Below, one piece after another: positions 27,782-39,886 of a stretch of 64,000 nucleotides of DNA. A program made the position numbers and the translations under genes. Each line of letters opens with the position of its first letter. The first letter of the stretch is position 1. Source of the stretch: Nocardioides ginsengisegetis. Lineage in GTDB: Bacteria; Actinomycetota; Actinomycetes; Propionibacteriales; Nocardioidaceae. The stretch spans positions 1,907,001 through 1,971,000 of the forward strand of contig NZ_JACGXA010000001.1 of assembly GCF_014138045.1 (NCBI RefSeq), written 5' to 3'. The notes below the pieces were generated by a model, which worked only from the letters and a program-made list of their open reading frames with translations, was not told where the DNA came from and searched no databases.

Positions 27782-28563
27782 GTCCCGACAAGCTCGACCA
27801 CCAGGGCATGTTCACCCCCAAGCCCGGCGCCGCGCCGTTCCCGCGGATGGTGGCCGCCCAGGCCGCCATGGAGTCACGGCTGATGCTGCGCAACGGCGAG
27901 CAGCTGCTGCTGGCCGTCGTGATCCCGGTGATCGTGCTGGTCGGCGGCGTCGAGGGCGCGCACCGCATCGGCATGACCTTCAGCCACCCGCCGGTCGACG
28001 TCTTCACGCCGGGCGTGCTCGCCCTGGCGATCATGTCGACGGCGTTCACGTCGCTGGCGATCGCGACCGGCTTCGAGCGCCGCTACGGCGTGATCAAGCG
28101 GCTCGGCTCGTCCCCGCTCCCCCGGTCGGGCCTGCTCGCCGGCAAGGTCGGCGGCCTGCTGGCCGTCGAGGTGCTCCAGGTCGTGGTGATCTCCGGCGTC
28201 GCGCTGCTGCTCGGCTGGGACCCCGACCCCGGGATCCTCGGCGCCCTGCTCGCGGTCGTGCTCGGCACGGCCGCCTTCGCCTCGCTCGGCCTGTTCGTCG
28301 CGGGGGTGCTGCGCGCCGAGGCGACACTCGCCGCGGCCAACCTCGTCTACCTCCTGCTCATGGCCGGCGGCGCGGTGGTGCTCCCCGCGTCGGCGTACGG
28401 CGCCTTCGGCCACGTCGTCGCCTGGCTGCCCTCCGGTGCCCTGGGCGACGCGATGCGCGAGGCGCTCATCCACGGCCGCACCGACCTGACCGACCTCGCC
28501 GTGCTGCTCGTCTGGGCCGTGCTCGGCACCGCCCTCACCGCCAAGACCTTCACCTGGGAGTGA
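27778..28563 (+). CDS. ABC-2 type transporter permease
   Basis: A 261-aa permease with six hydrophobic helices (LLLAVVIPVIVLVGG, then VFTPGVLALAIMSTAFTS, and others). ERRYGVIKRLGSSPLPRSGLLAGK is the typical cytoplasmic ABC-2 loop. The GTG overlaps the ATPase stop by 4 bp (GTGA). Confidence 0.9.
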   Translation: MSPDKLDHQGMFTPKPGAAPFPRMVAAQAAMESRLMLRNGEQLLLAVVIPVIVLVGGVEGAHRIGMTFSHPPVDVFTPGVLALAIMSTAFTSLAIATGFERRYGVIKRLGSSPLPRSGLLAGKVGGLLAVEVLQVVVISGVALLLGWDPDPGILGALLAVVLGTAAFASLGLFVAGVLRAEATLAAANLVYLLLMAGGAVVLPASAYGAFGHVVAWLPSGALGDAMREALIHGRTDLTDLAVLLVWAVLGTALTAKTFTWE

Positions 28564-28564
28564 C

Positions 28565-29425
28565 GTGATCCCCCGCCTCGACCGCTGGATCGGCCCGCTC
28601 GCGTGGGCGACCCTGGTCTCCAACTCCGTGCTCGTCGTGACCGGCGGCGCGGTCCGCCTGACCGGCTCCGGCCTCGGCTGCCCGACCTGGCCGCGCTGCC
28701 ACGACGAGTCCTTCACGCCGCACGGCGCCTACTCGGTGCACTCGGCGATCGAGTTCGGCAACCGGATGCTGACGTTCGTGCTGGTGGCGGTGGCCATCGC
28801 GACCCTGGTCTCCGCGTGGCAGACCGGCCGCCGCGACCTGCGCCGGATGGCGGTCCTGCTCGCGCTCGGCATCCCCGCGCAGGCCGTCATCGGCGGCATC
28901 ACGGTGCTGACCGACCTCAACCCCTGGATCGTGTCCTTCCACCTGCTCTGCTCGATGGCGATCATCGGGCTGTCCGTGCTGTTCCTGCGCCGGATCGACC
29001 ACCCCGCCCCCACGCCCGCCTCCGGGCCGGTCGTCGGGCTGGCCTGGGCGACCTTCGCCTCCGCCTGGCTCGTCCTGTACGTCGGCACCGTGGTGACCGG
29101 CTCCGGCCCCCACGCCGGCGACGCGAAGGCGCCGCGCAACGGCCTGGACCCGCTGCAGCTGAGCCAGCTGCACGCCGACGTGGTGTTCCTGTTCGTCGGA
29201 CTGACGGTCGGGCTGCTCTTCGCACTGCTCGCGACCAGCGCGGCACGCGAGGCCACGGTCGCCGTCGGCGTGCTGCTGGCGATCGAGGTGGCGCAGGGGG
29301 CGATCGGCTTCGTGCAGTACTTCACCGACCTGCCGATCGTGCTGGTCGGCTTCCACATGCTCGGCGCGGCGCTGGTCTCGGCCAGCGTGACCTGGGTGCT
29401 GGTCCGGGTCCGCGAACCCGCCTGA
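28565..29425 (+). CDS. ctaA: Heme A synthase (COX15/CtaA)
   Basis: A 286-aa protein with eight membrane helices. It oxidises heme O to heme A for aa3-type oxidase. An extracytoplasmic Cys pair is in GLGCPTWPRCHDE near residues 38-50, and heme-ligand His residues lie in SVHSAIEFGNRML, VSFHLLCSM, LSQLHADVVF and LVGFHMLGA. It starts 1 bp after the ABC permease stop, so it is cotranscribed. It is convergent with ctaB. Confidence 0.93.
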   Translation: MIPRLDRWIGPLAWATLVSNSVLVVTGGAVRLTGSGLGCPTWPRCHDESFTPHGAYSVHSAIEFGNRMLTFVLVAVAIATLVSAWQTGRRDLRRMAVLLALGIPAQAVIGGITVLTDLNPWIVSFHLLCSMAIIGLSVLFLRRIDHPAPTPASGPVVGLAWATFASAWLVLYVGTVVTGSGPHAGDAKAPRNGLDPLQLSQLHADVVFLFVGLTVGLLFALLATSAAREATVAVGVLLAIEVAQGAIGFVQYFTDLPIVLVGFHMLGAALVSASVTWVLVRVREPA

Positions 29426-29437
29426 CCCGGACATGGC

Positions 29438-29483
29438 GACGACGGCCTCCCCCGCACCCCCGTGGGCGAGATCGGCCGTCGTC
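29438..29483. terminator. Inverted repeat between convergent ctaA and ctaB
   Basis: GACGACGGCC (29438-29447) and GGCCGTCGTC (29474-29483) form a perfect 10-bp stem with a 26-nt loop. A T-run at 29531-29536 lies 48 bp further on. Position between two convergent gene ends suggests a bidirectional terminator. The long loop and the distance to the T-run weaken the case. Confidence 0.35.
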
Positions 29484-29548
29484 ACACCAAGAGACGCGGT
29501 GGCCGGCCGTTTGGTTGCGTCCGGGTCCGAACTTTTTTCAGGCGGGCG

Positions 29549-30493
29549 TCAGCGCGTCAGCAGCGGGTCGAGCGCGACGGCCACGAAGAGGAGCGACAGG
29601 TAGAGGTTGGAGGAGTGGAACAGCCGCATCGGCTGGATCTCCGTCAGGCTCTCGGTGCCCTTGGTGCGCCCCCACATGCGGTGCGCCTCGAGCAGGAAGA
29701 CCGCACCCAGCACGGCCGCGGCGATGGGGTAGACCAGACCGGTGCCGGCCACGGGCCACAGAAGCAGCGAGGTCGCGACCATCACCCAGCTGTAGATGAC
29801 GATCTGGCGGCCCACCTCGGCGGCCGGCGCCACCACGGGCAGCATCGGCACGTCGACGTTGGCGTAGTCCTCGCGGTAGCGCAGCGCGAGCGCCCAGGTG
29901 TGGGGCGGCGTCCAGAAGAAGACGACCGCGAAGAGGATGACCGGCACCCACGAGAGCTGGCCGGTCACGGCGGTCCAGCCGATCAGGGCCGGGAAGCAGC
30001 CGGCGAGGCCGCCCCAGACGATGTTCTGGGTGGTCCGGCGCTTGAGCCACATGGTGTAGCCGAAGACGTAGAACGCGTTGGCCGAGACCGACAGCAGCGC
30101 CGAGAGCGGGTTGACCCAGACGTAGAGGATCACCGTCGACAGGATGCCGAGCGCGAAGCCGAAGACCAGGGCCGAGCGCGGCGAGACGATGTGCCGTGGC
30201 AGGGCCCGGCGGCGCGTGCGTCGCATCTGCTCGTCGATGTCGCGGTCGTAGACGCAGTTGAAGACCGAGGCCGAGCCGGCCGAGAAGGTGCCGCCGACGA
30301 CCGTGGCGACCACGAGCCCCAGCGCGGGGATGCCGCGGGCGGCGAAGAACATGACCGGGACGGTGGTGAGGAGCAGCAGCTCGATGACGCGCGGCTTGGT
30401 GAGACCGACGTACGCCGCTATGACGTCCTTCACGGTCGCCGGGGTCGTTTCCTGCTGGTGCGCAGCAGAGGTCGACTGGCCGACGTAGGTCAC
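29549..30493 (-). CDS. ctaB: Protoheme IX farnesyltransferase (heme O synthase)
   Basis: A 314-aa UbiA-type prenyltransferase that farnesylates protoheme to heme O. The polyprenyl-binding motif is [21 protein letters not shown] near residues 78-98. The second Asp-rich region is [14 protein letters not shown] near residue 217. About nine helices are present. GTG start at 30493; the longer open frame upstream is only antisense to tkt. Divergent from tkt. Confidence 0.95.
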   Translation of the reverse strand: MTYVGQSTSAAHQQETTPATVKDVIAAYVGLTKPRVIELLLLTTVPVMFFAARGIPALGLVVATVVGGTFSAGSASVFNCVYDRDIDEQMRRTRRRALPRHIVSPRSALVFGFALGILSTVILYVWVNPLSALLSVSANAFYVFGYTMWLKRRTTQNIVWGGLAGCFPALIGWTAVTGQLSWVPVILFAVVFFWTPPHTWALALRYREDYANVDVPMLPVVAPAAEVGRQIVIYSWVMVATSLLLWPVAGTGLVYPIAAAVLGAVFLLEAHRMWGRTKGTESLTEIQPMRLFHSSNLYLSLLFVAVALDPLLTR

Positions 30494-30634
30494 GGGGATC
30501 CTCGGTGGGAAGGGGGCACTTGCTGGGTTCGATCCTATCGCGCCGGGTGAGTAGGCTCGGCCCTGCCTGAGCACCAGCGCCTGTGACGTTGGCTTCTTCA
30601 CGCCGACGGGCGCACCACCCCCGAGAGGACCCTT

Positions 30635-32732
<2,098 letters not shown>

Positions 32733-32740
<8 letters not shown>

Positions 32741-33839
32741 CCGTCTGAAGGCCCTCGCCGAGGCGGGGGTGTCCATCTGGCTCGACGACCTGTCGCGCGA
32801 GCGGATCGAGAGCGGCAACCTGGCCGACCTGGTCAAGGAGAAGTCGGTGGTCGGCGTGACCACCAACCCCACGATCTTCGCGGGCGCCATCTCCGACGGC
32901 GAGCGCTACGACGACCAGGTCCGCGAGCTCGTCGCGCAGGGCACGGCCGTCGACCGCGTGATCTTCGAGCTGACCACCGAGGACGTCCGCAACGCCTGCG
33001 ACGTGCTGGCCCCGGTCCACGCGCAGGCTCCGGCCGACGGCCGCGTCTCGATCGAGGTCGCGCCCGACCTGGCCCACGACACCGAGGGCACCATCGCCGC
33101 GGCCCGTGAGCTGTGGCAGGCCGTCGACCGCGAGAACGTCCTCATCAAGATCCCGGCGACCGAGGCCGGCCTGCCGGCCATCACCGCCGCGATCGCCGAG
33201 GGCATCAGCGTCAACGTCACGCTGATCTTCGGCATCGAGCGCTACCGCGCGGTCATGGACGCCTACCTGTCCGGCCTCGAGGCAGCGCGCGACGCCGGCC
33301 TCGACCTGTCCCGCATCCACTCGGTCGCGTCGTTCTTCGTCTCGCGCGTCGACACCGAGATCGACAAGCGCCTGGAGGAGATCGGCTCCGAGGAGGCGCT
33401 CGGGCTGCGCGGCCAGGCCGCCGTGGCCAACGCCCGCCTCGCGTACGCCGCCTTCGAGGAGGTCCACGCCGACGACCGCTGGACGGTGCTGGCGCAGGCC
33501 GGGGCCAACGCGCAGCGTCCGCTGTGGGCCTCGACGGGCGTCAAGAACCCCGACTACTCCGACACGCTCTACGTCACCGACCTGGTCGTGGCCGACACCG
33601 TGAACACGATGCCGGAGAAGACCATGGACGCCTTCGCCGACCACGGCGAGGTCAAGGGTGACCAGGTCACCGGCCGCGGCGCCGAGGCGCAGCAGGTCTT
33701 CGACCGTCTCACTGCCGTCGGCATCGACTTCGAGGACGTGCTCAAGGTGCTCGAGGACGAAGGGGTCGACAAGTTCCAGAAGTCGTGGGACGAGCTCGTG
33801 CAGACCGTCAGCGGACAGATGGAGAAGGCCGGGGCATGA
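32733..33839 (+). CDS. tal: Transaldolase
   Basis: A 368-aa class Ia aldolase-fold enzyme of the actinobacterial long type. The Schiff-base Lys is in [29 protein letters not shown] near the N-terminus and [15 protein letters not shown] are family marks. The ATG overlaps the tkt stop by 8 bp. Confidence 0.96.
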
Positions 33840-35506
33840 CCGAGACAGCTTGGAACACCGTGAGTGGCAGTGACACAGGAGCGGCGTTCGAGCTGTTCTT
33901 CGGCTATCCCGACGAGGCGTCGTTCGCGGCGACCGTGCAGGCGCTCGTCGCCGACGGCGTCGCGAGCGGCATCGCCCGCAAGGACAAGACCCTCTGGGGC
34001 CCGGCCGCCGAGGACGAGTCCGGCAAGCGGCTGTCCTGGGTCTCCCTCTCCGAGACGTCGCGACCCCTGGTCGCGGAGATCGCGGCCCTGCAGGTCGAGC
34101 TCCGCGACGCCGGGCTCAGCCGCGTGGTTCTCTGTGGCATGGGCGGCTCCTCGCTCGCGCCCGAGGTGATCTGCGGCGCCGCCGGCGTCGAGCTGGACGT
34201 CCTGGACTCCTCCGACCCCGACTTCGTGCGGACCGCGCTCGAGGACCGCCTCGGCGAGACCGTCGTCGTGGTGTCCTCCAAGTCCGGCGGCACCGTCGAG
34301 ACCGACAGCCAGCGGCGCGCCTACGAGAAGGCGTTCACCGACGCGGGCATCGACCCCGCCCAGCGGATCGTGGTCGTCACCGACCCCGGCTCGCCCCTGG
34401 AGAAGTCGGCCCGCGAGGCCGGCTACCGGGTGTTCCTCGCCGACCCCGAGGTGGGCGGCCGCTACTCCGCCCTGACGGCCTTCGGGCTCGTCCCGAGCGG
34501 TCTCGCGGGCGCCGACATCGGGCGGCTGCTCGACGAGGCCGAGGCGATCCGTCCGGCACTGGAGGCCGACTCGGTCGACAACCCCGGGCTGCGGCTCGGT
34601 GGCCTGCTCGGCGTGGCCAACCTCGCCGGGGTCGACAAGCTGGTGCTCGCCAACGCGGGAGCGACGTACGCCGGGTTCGGCGACTGGGCCGAGCAGCTGA
34701 TCGCGGAGTCCACGGGCAAGGACGGCAAGGGCATCCTGCCGGTCGTCGTCGACGCGCTCGACTCCCCCAACTTCGTGCCGAGCACCGGCGACGAGGTGCT
34801 GGCCACGTTCGGGCCCGACTTCGTCTTCGGCCCCGACGCCGAGCAGGTGCGCCCGACCTCCGGCTACGGCGTCCACGTCGACGCCCCGCTCGGTGCCCAG
34901 ATGCTGCTGTGGGAGTACGCCACTGCCGTCGCGGGCCGGGTCATCGGGATCAGCCCGTTCGACCAGCCCGACGTCGAGAGCGCCAAGGCCGCGGCCCGCG
35001 AGATGCTCGACGGGGGCGGCGAGACCCCGACCCCGCTCTTCGTCCAGGGTCCGGTCACCGTCTACGCCTCGCCGGGCTGGCTGCCGCCCGAGGCGCGCAC
35101 CGTCTCCGCCGCCGTCGCCGCGCTGCTCTCCGAGCTCGACCAGGAGCACGGCTACGTCTCGGTCCAGGCCTACCTCGACCGGCACCGCGACGCCGCGCTC
35201 ACCGGCGTGCGGGACACGCTGGCGGTGCGCACCGGCCGGCCGGTCACGTTCGGCTGGGGTCCGCGCTTCCTGCACTCCACCGGGCAGTACCACAAGGGCG
35301 GCCCCGCCACCGGCGTCTACCTCCAGGTGACGGGCGACCCGCAGGCCGACCTCGCCGTCCCCGACCGGCCCTTCACCTTCCACGAGTTCCTCACCGCCCA
35401 GGCGGTCGGCGACGGGTCCGTGCTGGCCTCCCACGGCCGCCCCGTGCTCCGCCTGCACGTCAGCGGCCCCGGCGACCTCGACGTCGTACGAGAGGCGCTT
35501 TCGTGA
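33836..35506 (+). CDS. pgi: Glucose-6-phosphate isomerase
   Basis: A 556-aa protein with sugar-isomerase motifs [27 protein letters not shown] and the later [16 protein letters not shown]. It is the type found in actinobacterial pentose phosphate operons, more divergent than E. coli Pgi. ATGA overlap with the tal stop. It feeds glucose-6-phosphate to zwf next in line. Confidence 0.93.
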   Translation: MTETAWNTVSGSDTGAAFELFFGYPDEASFAATVQALVADGVASGIARKDKTLWGPAAEDESGKRLSWVSLSETSRPLVAEIAALQVELRDAGLSRVVLCGMGGSSLAPEVICGAAGVELDVLDSSDPDFVRTALEDRLGETVVVVSSKSGGTVETDSQRRAYEKAFTDAGIDPAQRIVVVTDPGSPLEKSAREAGYRVFLADPEVGGRYSALTAFGLVPSGLAGADIGRLLDEAEAIRPALEADSVDNPGLRLGGLLGVANLAGVDKLVLANAGATYAGFGDWAEQLIAESTGKDGKGILPVVVDALDSPNFVPSTGDEVLATFGPDFVFGPDAEQVRPTSGYGVHVDAPLGAQMLLWEYATAVAGRVIGISPFDQPDVESAKAAAREMLDGGGETPTPLFVQGPVTVYASPGWLPPEARTVSAAVAALLSELDQEHGYVSVQAYLDRHRDAALTGVRDTLAVRTGRPVTFGWGPRFLHSTGQYHKGGPATGVYLQVTGDPQADLAVPDRPFTFHEFLTAQAVGDGSVLASHGRPVLRLHVSGPGDLDVVREALS

Positions 35507-37026
35507 CCTACACCAACCCCCTACGCGACCCGCAGGACCGCCGCCTGCCGCGCATCGCCGGCCCGTGCGGCATGGTGCTGTTCGGCGTGACCGGTGACCT
35601 GTCGCGCAAGAAGGTCATGCCGGCGATCTACGACCTCGCCAACCGGGGCCTGCTGCCGCCCGGCTTCAGCCTCGTGGGCTTCGCGCGCCGCGACTGGGCC
35701 AACCAGGACTTCGCGCAGATCGTCCACGACTCGGTGAAGGCGCACGCCCGCACCGAGTTCCGCGAGGAGGTCTGGAAGCAGCTCGCCGAGGGCTTCCGCT
35801 TCGTGTCGGGCGACTTCGACGACGACCGCGCCTTCGAGACGCTCCGCCGTACGATCGAGGAGCTCGACGAGGTGCGCGGCACGGGCGGCAACCACGCCTT
35901 CTACCTCGCGATCCCGCCGGCGTTCTTCGGGAACGTCGTCGGCCAGCTGCAGGAGCACGGGCTGGCCGATCCGGAGGAGGGATCGTGGCGCCGGGTCGTG
36001 GTGGAGAAGCCGTTCGGACACGACCTGGAGTCCGCACGCGAGCTCAACGGCATCCTCGACGGCGTCTTCCCGCCGGGCTCGATCTTCCGGATCGACCACT
36101 ACCTCGGCAAGGAGACGGTCCAGAACATCCTGGCGATGCGCTTCGCCAACGCGATGTTCGAGCCGCTGTGGAACAACAACTACGTCGACCACGTGCAGAT
36201 CACCATGGCCGAGGACATCGGCATCGGCGGCCGCGCGGGCTACTACGACGGCATCGGCGCCGCCCGTGACGTCATCCAGAACCACCTCCTCCAGCTGATG
36301 TGCCTCGTCGCGATGGAGGAGCCGACCTCGTTCGACGCCGAGAGCCTGCGGATCGAGAAGCAGAAGGTGCTCAAGAGCATCGCGCTGCCGCGCCGCCTCG
36401 ACCTGGCCACCGCCCGCGGGCAGTACGCCGAGGGCTGGCAGGGCGGCGAGAAGGTCGTCGGCTTCCTCGAGGAGGAGGGGATCCGCAAGACCTCCACGAC
36501 CGAGACGTTCGCGGCGGTGCGGCTCGACGTCGACACCCGCCGCTGGGCCGGGGTGCCGTTCTACCTGCGCACCGGCAAGAGGCTGGGCCGCCGTGTCACC
36601 GAGGTGGCGGTCGTGTTCAAGCAGGCGCCGCACCTGCCGTTCAGCGAGTCCTCCACCGAGGAGCTGACCCACAACGCGCTGGTCATCCGCGTGCAGCCCG
36701 ACGAGGGCATGACGATCCGCTTCGGCTCCAAGGTGCCCGGCACCGCGATGGAGATCCGCGACGTCAACATGGACTTCGCCTACGGCGGTTCGTTCACCGA
36801 GGAGTCACCCGAGGCCTACGAGCGCCTGATCCTGGACGTGCTGCTGGGTGACCCGCCGCTGTTCCCGCGGCACGAGGAGGTCGAGCTCTCGTGGAAGATC
36901 CTCGACCCGATCCTCGAGGCGTGGGCGAAGAAGGGGAAGCCGGACGCCTACGAGTCCGGCACCTGGGGACCCGCGTCCGCCGACAAGATGCTGGCGCGTG
37001 ACGGAAGGGTGTGGCGACGTCCATGA
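35503..37026 (+). CDS. zwf: Glucose-6-phosphate 1-dehydrogenase
   Basis: A 507-aa protein. The coenzyme loop is FGVTGDLSRKKVMPAIYDL near residue 27, and the substrate/catalytic motif is RIDHYLGKETVQN near residue 197. First oxidative step of the pentose phosphate pathway. GTGA overlap with pgi. Confidence 0.97.
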   Translation: MTYTNPLRDPQDRRLPRIAGPCGMVLFGVTGDLSRKKVMPAIYDLANRGLLPPGFSLVGFARRDWANQDFAQIVHDSVKAHARTEFREEVWKQLAEGFRFVSGDFDDDRAFETLRRTIEELDEVRGTGGNHAFYLAIPPAFFGNVVGQLQEHGLADPEEGSWRRVVVEKPFGHDLESARELNGILDGVFPPGSIFRIDHYLGKETVQNILAMRFANAMFEPLWNNNYVDHVQITMAEDIGIGGRAGYYDGIGAARDVIQNHLLQLMCLVAMEEPTSFDAESLRIEKQKVLKSIALPRRLDLATARGQYAEGWQGGEKVVGFLEEEGIRKTSTTETFAAVRLDVDTRRWAGVPFYLRTGKRLGRRVTEVAVVFKQAPHLPFSESSTEELTHNALVIRVQPDEGMTIRFGSKVPGTAMEIRDVNMDFAYGGSFTEESPEAYERLILDVLLGDPPLFPRHEEVELSWKILDPILEAWAKKGKPDAYESGTWGPASADKMLARDGRVWRRP

Positions 37027-37934
37027 TCGAGCTCCTGGACACCAACTCCGCGGGGATCGCGGCCGAGTTCGTCCGCGCCCGCACCAAGGCCGGCAGCCCT
37101 GCGATGGGCATGGTGATGACCCTGGTCATCGTCGTCGACGAGGACGTCGCGGAGGACGCGATGGCGGCCGCGCAGGCTGCTTCCCACGAGCACCCCGCGC
37201 GGGTGCTGGGCGTGATCCTCGGTGACGGCCGCGGCAGCGGTGTGGTCAACGCCCAGGTCGGCACCGGCTCCGGCTGGACCGGCGAGACCGCCCTGATCCG
37301 GCTCAAGGGCGAGGTGGTCAAGCACCCCGAGTCGGTCGTGCTCCCGCTCCTGCTTCCCGACTCCCCCGTCGCCGTCTGGTGGCCCTCGAACCCGCCCGAC
37401 GACCCGGCCACGGACCCGCTCGGCATGCTGGCGCAGCGGCGGATCACCGATGCGGCCGGGGCCTCGCGCAACAAGGGCAAGGCGATCCACCAGCAGTGCG
37501 CGTCGTACGCCAAGGGCAACACGGACCTCGCGTGGACGCGGATCACCCCGTGGCGGGCGCTGCTGGCCGCGGCGCTGGACCAGCACGAGCTCAAGGTGAC
37601 GTCGGCGTCGGTCACGTCCGAGCGGATCAGTCCCAGCGCCGACCTGCTGGCCGCATGGCTGGCCGACCGGCTCAAGGTGAAGGTGTCGCGGCACGCATCC
37701 TCGGGCCCCGGCATCACCGAGGTCGTCCTGGAGACGAAGGACGGGCCGATCTCGATCGCGCGTCCCGACGGCAAGCTGGCGACGTTCAGCTCGCCGGGCC
37801 GGCCGGACCGGCCGATCGCGCTCAAGCGTCGCGACCTGCCCGAGCTGCTGGGCGAGGAGCTGCGGCGCCTCGACGAGGACGACATCTACGCCGCGACGGC
37901 GCGCAAGCTGCTGGCGATGCGGACGGCGACGTGA
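37023..37934 (+). CDS. opcA: Glucose-6-phosphate dehydrogenase assembly protein OpcA
   Basis: A 303-aa protein of the OpcA family found with zwf in actinobacteria and cyanobacteria. It is needed for full assembly or activity of Zwf. Recognisable pieces are ESVVLPLLLPDSPVAVWWPSNPPDDPA and NTDLAWTRITPWRALLAAALDQ. ATGA overlap with zwf and GTGA overlap with pgl. Confidence 0.92.
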   Translation: MIELLDTNSAGIAAEFVRARTKAGSPAMGMVMTLVIVVDEDVAEDAMAAAQAASHEHPARVLGVILGDGRGSGVVNAQVGTGSGWTGETALIRLKGEVVKHPESVVLPLLLPDSPVAVWWPSNPPDDPATDPLGMLAQRRITDAAGASRNKGKAIHQQCASYAKGNTDLAWTRITPWRALLAAALDQHELKVTSASVTSERISPSADLLAAWLADRLKVKVSRHASSGPGITEVVLETKDGPISIARPDGKLATFSSPGRPDRPIALKRRDLPELLGEELRRLDEDDIYAATARKLLAMRTAT

Positions 37935-38662
37935 GCGCCGCCCTCGTCGAGGTCCACGAGGGTCCCGAGGCGCTGGCGACCGCCGTCGCCGGCGAGCTGC
38001 TGTCCCGGATCGAGGACGCGCAGGCGGACGGCCGCGAGCCGCACATCGGGCTCACCGGCGGCACCATCGCCCGGCGCATCCACGCCGAGGTCGCCCGCCT
38101 CTCCCCCGACTCCGACGTCGACTGGTCGCGGGTCGTGGTCTGGTGGGGCGACGAACGCTTCGTGGCTCCCGACGACCCGGACCGCAACGCCGGCCAGGCC
38201 AGGTCGGACTTCCTCGACGCGGTGCCGGTCGACCCGGGCAAGGTGCACCCGATGCCCTCGACGGCCGACGCTTCCTCGGCGGAGCAGGGAGCCGCCGACT
38301 ACGGCGACGCCATGCGCGCGGACGGCGCCGGCGAGTTCGAGGTGCTGATGCTGGGCGTCGGCCCCGACGGGCACGTCGCCTCGCTGTTCCCCGGCCACGC
38401 CGCCCTGGACGTCGACGACCGGATCGCCGTACGCGTCCACGACTCGCCCAAGCCGCCGCCCGAGCGGATCAGCCTGACCCTCGCCGCCCTCAACCGCTCG
38501 CGGTCCGTGTGGTTCCTGGTCAGCGGCGAGGAGAAGGCCGACGCCGTCGCCCGCGCCCTCGCCGAGCCCCCGCCCGACCTCCACGACATCCCCGCCGCCG
38601 GCGTCAGCGGCCTCGAGGAGACCATCTGGTTCCTCGACCGCCCCGCCGCCTCGCGCCTCTGA
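37931..38662 (+). CDS. pgl: 6-phosphogluconolactonase
   Basis: A 243-aa protein that hydrolyses 6-phosphogluconolactone. Marks are GLTGGTIARRIH, WWGDERFVAPDDPDRN, VLMLGVGPDGHVASLFPGH and RISLTLAALNRSR. Last gene of the pentose phosphate operon; the inverted-repeat cassette begins 6 bp after its stop. Confidence 0.95.
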   Translation: MSAALVEVHEGPEALATAVAGELLSRIEDAQADGREPHIGLTGGTIARRIHAEVARLSPDSDVDWSRVVVWWGDERFVAPDDPDRNAGQARSDFLDAVPVDPGKVHPMPSTADASSAEQGAADYGDAMRADGAGEFEVLMLGVGPDGHVASLFPGHAALDVDDRIAVRVHDSPKPPPERISLTLAALNRSRSVWFLVSGEEKADAVARALAEPPPDLHDIPAAGVSGLEETIWFLDRPAASRL

Positions 38663-38668
38663 CGCGAG

Positions 38669-38734
38669 AGGGCACTTGGGGGCACTCTCATCGCCCCGAG
38701 ACGGCAGTTGGAGGCAGCCTCAGCTCGCCGAGAC
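38669..38734 (+). repeat. Two tandem copies of a 32-nt repeat left of the AbiEi/DUF559 gene
   Basis: Units at 38671-38702 and 38703-38734 share GGCAxTTGGxGGCA..CTCA....GAGAC and are about 25 of 32 identical. Each holds a short dyad (TCTCA with GAGA). Inverted relatives lie at 39811-39878 on the other side of the gene, including a 17-bp perfect match, GGCACTTGGGGGCACTC. Confidence 0.75.
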
Positions 38735-38738
38735 GGCA

Positions 38739-39752
38739 TTACGGTTGCGCGTCGCGGTACGCCGACTCGGGCACCCAGAGCCCGCACCGTTGGCGGGCCC
38801 GGTGAAATCCCGCGAGCAGCCGGTCCGGCGCGGTGGCCTGGAGTCCGAACACGTCGGCGCCCGTGAACACGTCGAGGAGCCAGCTGTCCCGCGACTCGAG
38901 CCACTCAAGGCGGTGAGCGTCCTTCCCCTCCGCCTCGTCGCCCGAGTGGAACCGCTCGCCGTTGTACTCGGCGGCATACCTCAGCTCGGGGTGCGCGAGA
39001 TCGAGACGGAAGACGGGAGCGCCCGTTTCGTCGTGGACCCACCACTGGAGCTCGGGCTTCGGTAGCCCCGCGTCGTACCAGTGCAGCCGCAGGACCGATT
39101 CGCCCACCGACTCCGACCGGCCGTCGGCCAGGGGCGCCAGCCAGCGGAGCTGAACCACGCCCCGCTCCCCGCGGAAGCGCTCGACCTCGGCCAGCAGCTC
39201 GTCGTGGTCGACCCCGATCCGCAGGAACCCGTCGAGCGCCGCCAGCGCGTCGAAGCGCCAGAGGCGGCGCCCCAGGTCCAGGGCGGTGCGCAGCGGCGTG
39301 GTGACGCGCACTCCATGCACGACGGTCAGGTCGCGCGGGAGGAACTGTCGGGTGCCGCTCGCGACACCCGGGCGTCGAAGTCTCGAGCAGGTCGAGCTGA
39401 AGACGTCGAGCGGAGGGGGCGCATGGACGGCCGAGCGCGGCAGGATGTCCACGCCGAGCAGCCACGCCGCCGTCCGGTCGGTGACGATCGCCGACTCGGG
39501 GATGACCAGGCGAAGGGCCGCCGCCCTCAGATCGACACAGTCGCGGACCTGGGTGACGACGTAGGTGCCGCGCAGGATCGGCCTGATCAGGGCTCGATCC
39601 ATGAGCAGCCTGATGAACCATCTCGAGACGCCCAGCCCCGCCGCCTGGTCGGCCGTGAACGGTCGATCCAGGGGCAGCGGGCAGCGCTCGTCGAGGAGAA
39701 CCAGGTCAGGCGGGAGCCACGAAGGTGGGGGTCGCATGGCTCGAGGATGCAT
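38739..39752 (-). CDS. AbiEi-like antitoxin-type protein with DUF559/Vsr-like C-terminus
   Basis: A 337-aa protein. The N-terminus (FTADQAAGLGVSRWFIRLLMDRALIRPILRGTYVV) is a winged helix of the AbiEi antitoxin type, followed by the AbiEi-like TDRTAAWLLGVDIL and TTPLRTALDLGRRL. The C-terminal third (ESVLRLHWYDAGLPKPELQWWVHDETGAPVFRLDLAHPELRYAAEYNGERFH) resembles a DUF559 restriction-endonuclease-like fold with possible catalytic Asp and Glu. No AbiEii nucleotidyltransferase toxin lies beside it. A second in-frame ATG is five codons in. Inverted repeats flank it. Confidence 0.8.
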   Translation of the reverse strand: MHPRAMRPPPSWLPPDLVLLDERCPLPLDRPFTADQAAGLGVSRWFIRLLMDRALIRPILRGTYVVTQVRDCVDLRAAALRLVIPESAIVTDRTAAWLLGVDILPRSAVHAPPPLDVFSSTCSRLRRPGVASGTRQFLPRDLTVVHGVRVTTPLRTALDLGRRLWRFDALAALDGFLRIGVDHDELLAEVERFRGERGVVQLRWLAPLADGRSESVGESVLRLHWYDAGLPKPELQWWVHDETGAPVFRLDLAHPELRYAAEYNGERFHSGDEAEGKDAHRLEWLESRDSWLLDVFTGADVFGLQATAPDRLLAGFHRARQRCGLWVPESAYRDAQP

Positions 39753-39810
39753 CTCGACGGCGATCCGTCGCCGAGCTCATCCACAGGCACTGACCCGGAC
39801 TTCCCCGGAT

Positions 39811-39878
39811 AGCCGTCTCACCCCCGTGAGAGTGCCTGCAAGTGCCCCTTCGGCACGCTGGGAGTGCCCCCAAGTGCC
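39811..39878 (-). repeat. Inverted copies of the repeat right of the AbiEi/DUF559 gene
   Basis: On the minus strand 39811-39848 reads as a relative of the left unit (28 of 38 identical, arms GGCACTTG, GGCACTCTCA and GAGACGGC conserved). At 39862-39878 lies GAGTGCCCCCAAGTGCC, the exact reverse complement of 38671-38687. The block ends 9 bp before the rbpA stop. Confidence 0.75.
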
Positions 39879-39886
39879 GTGTCGCG

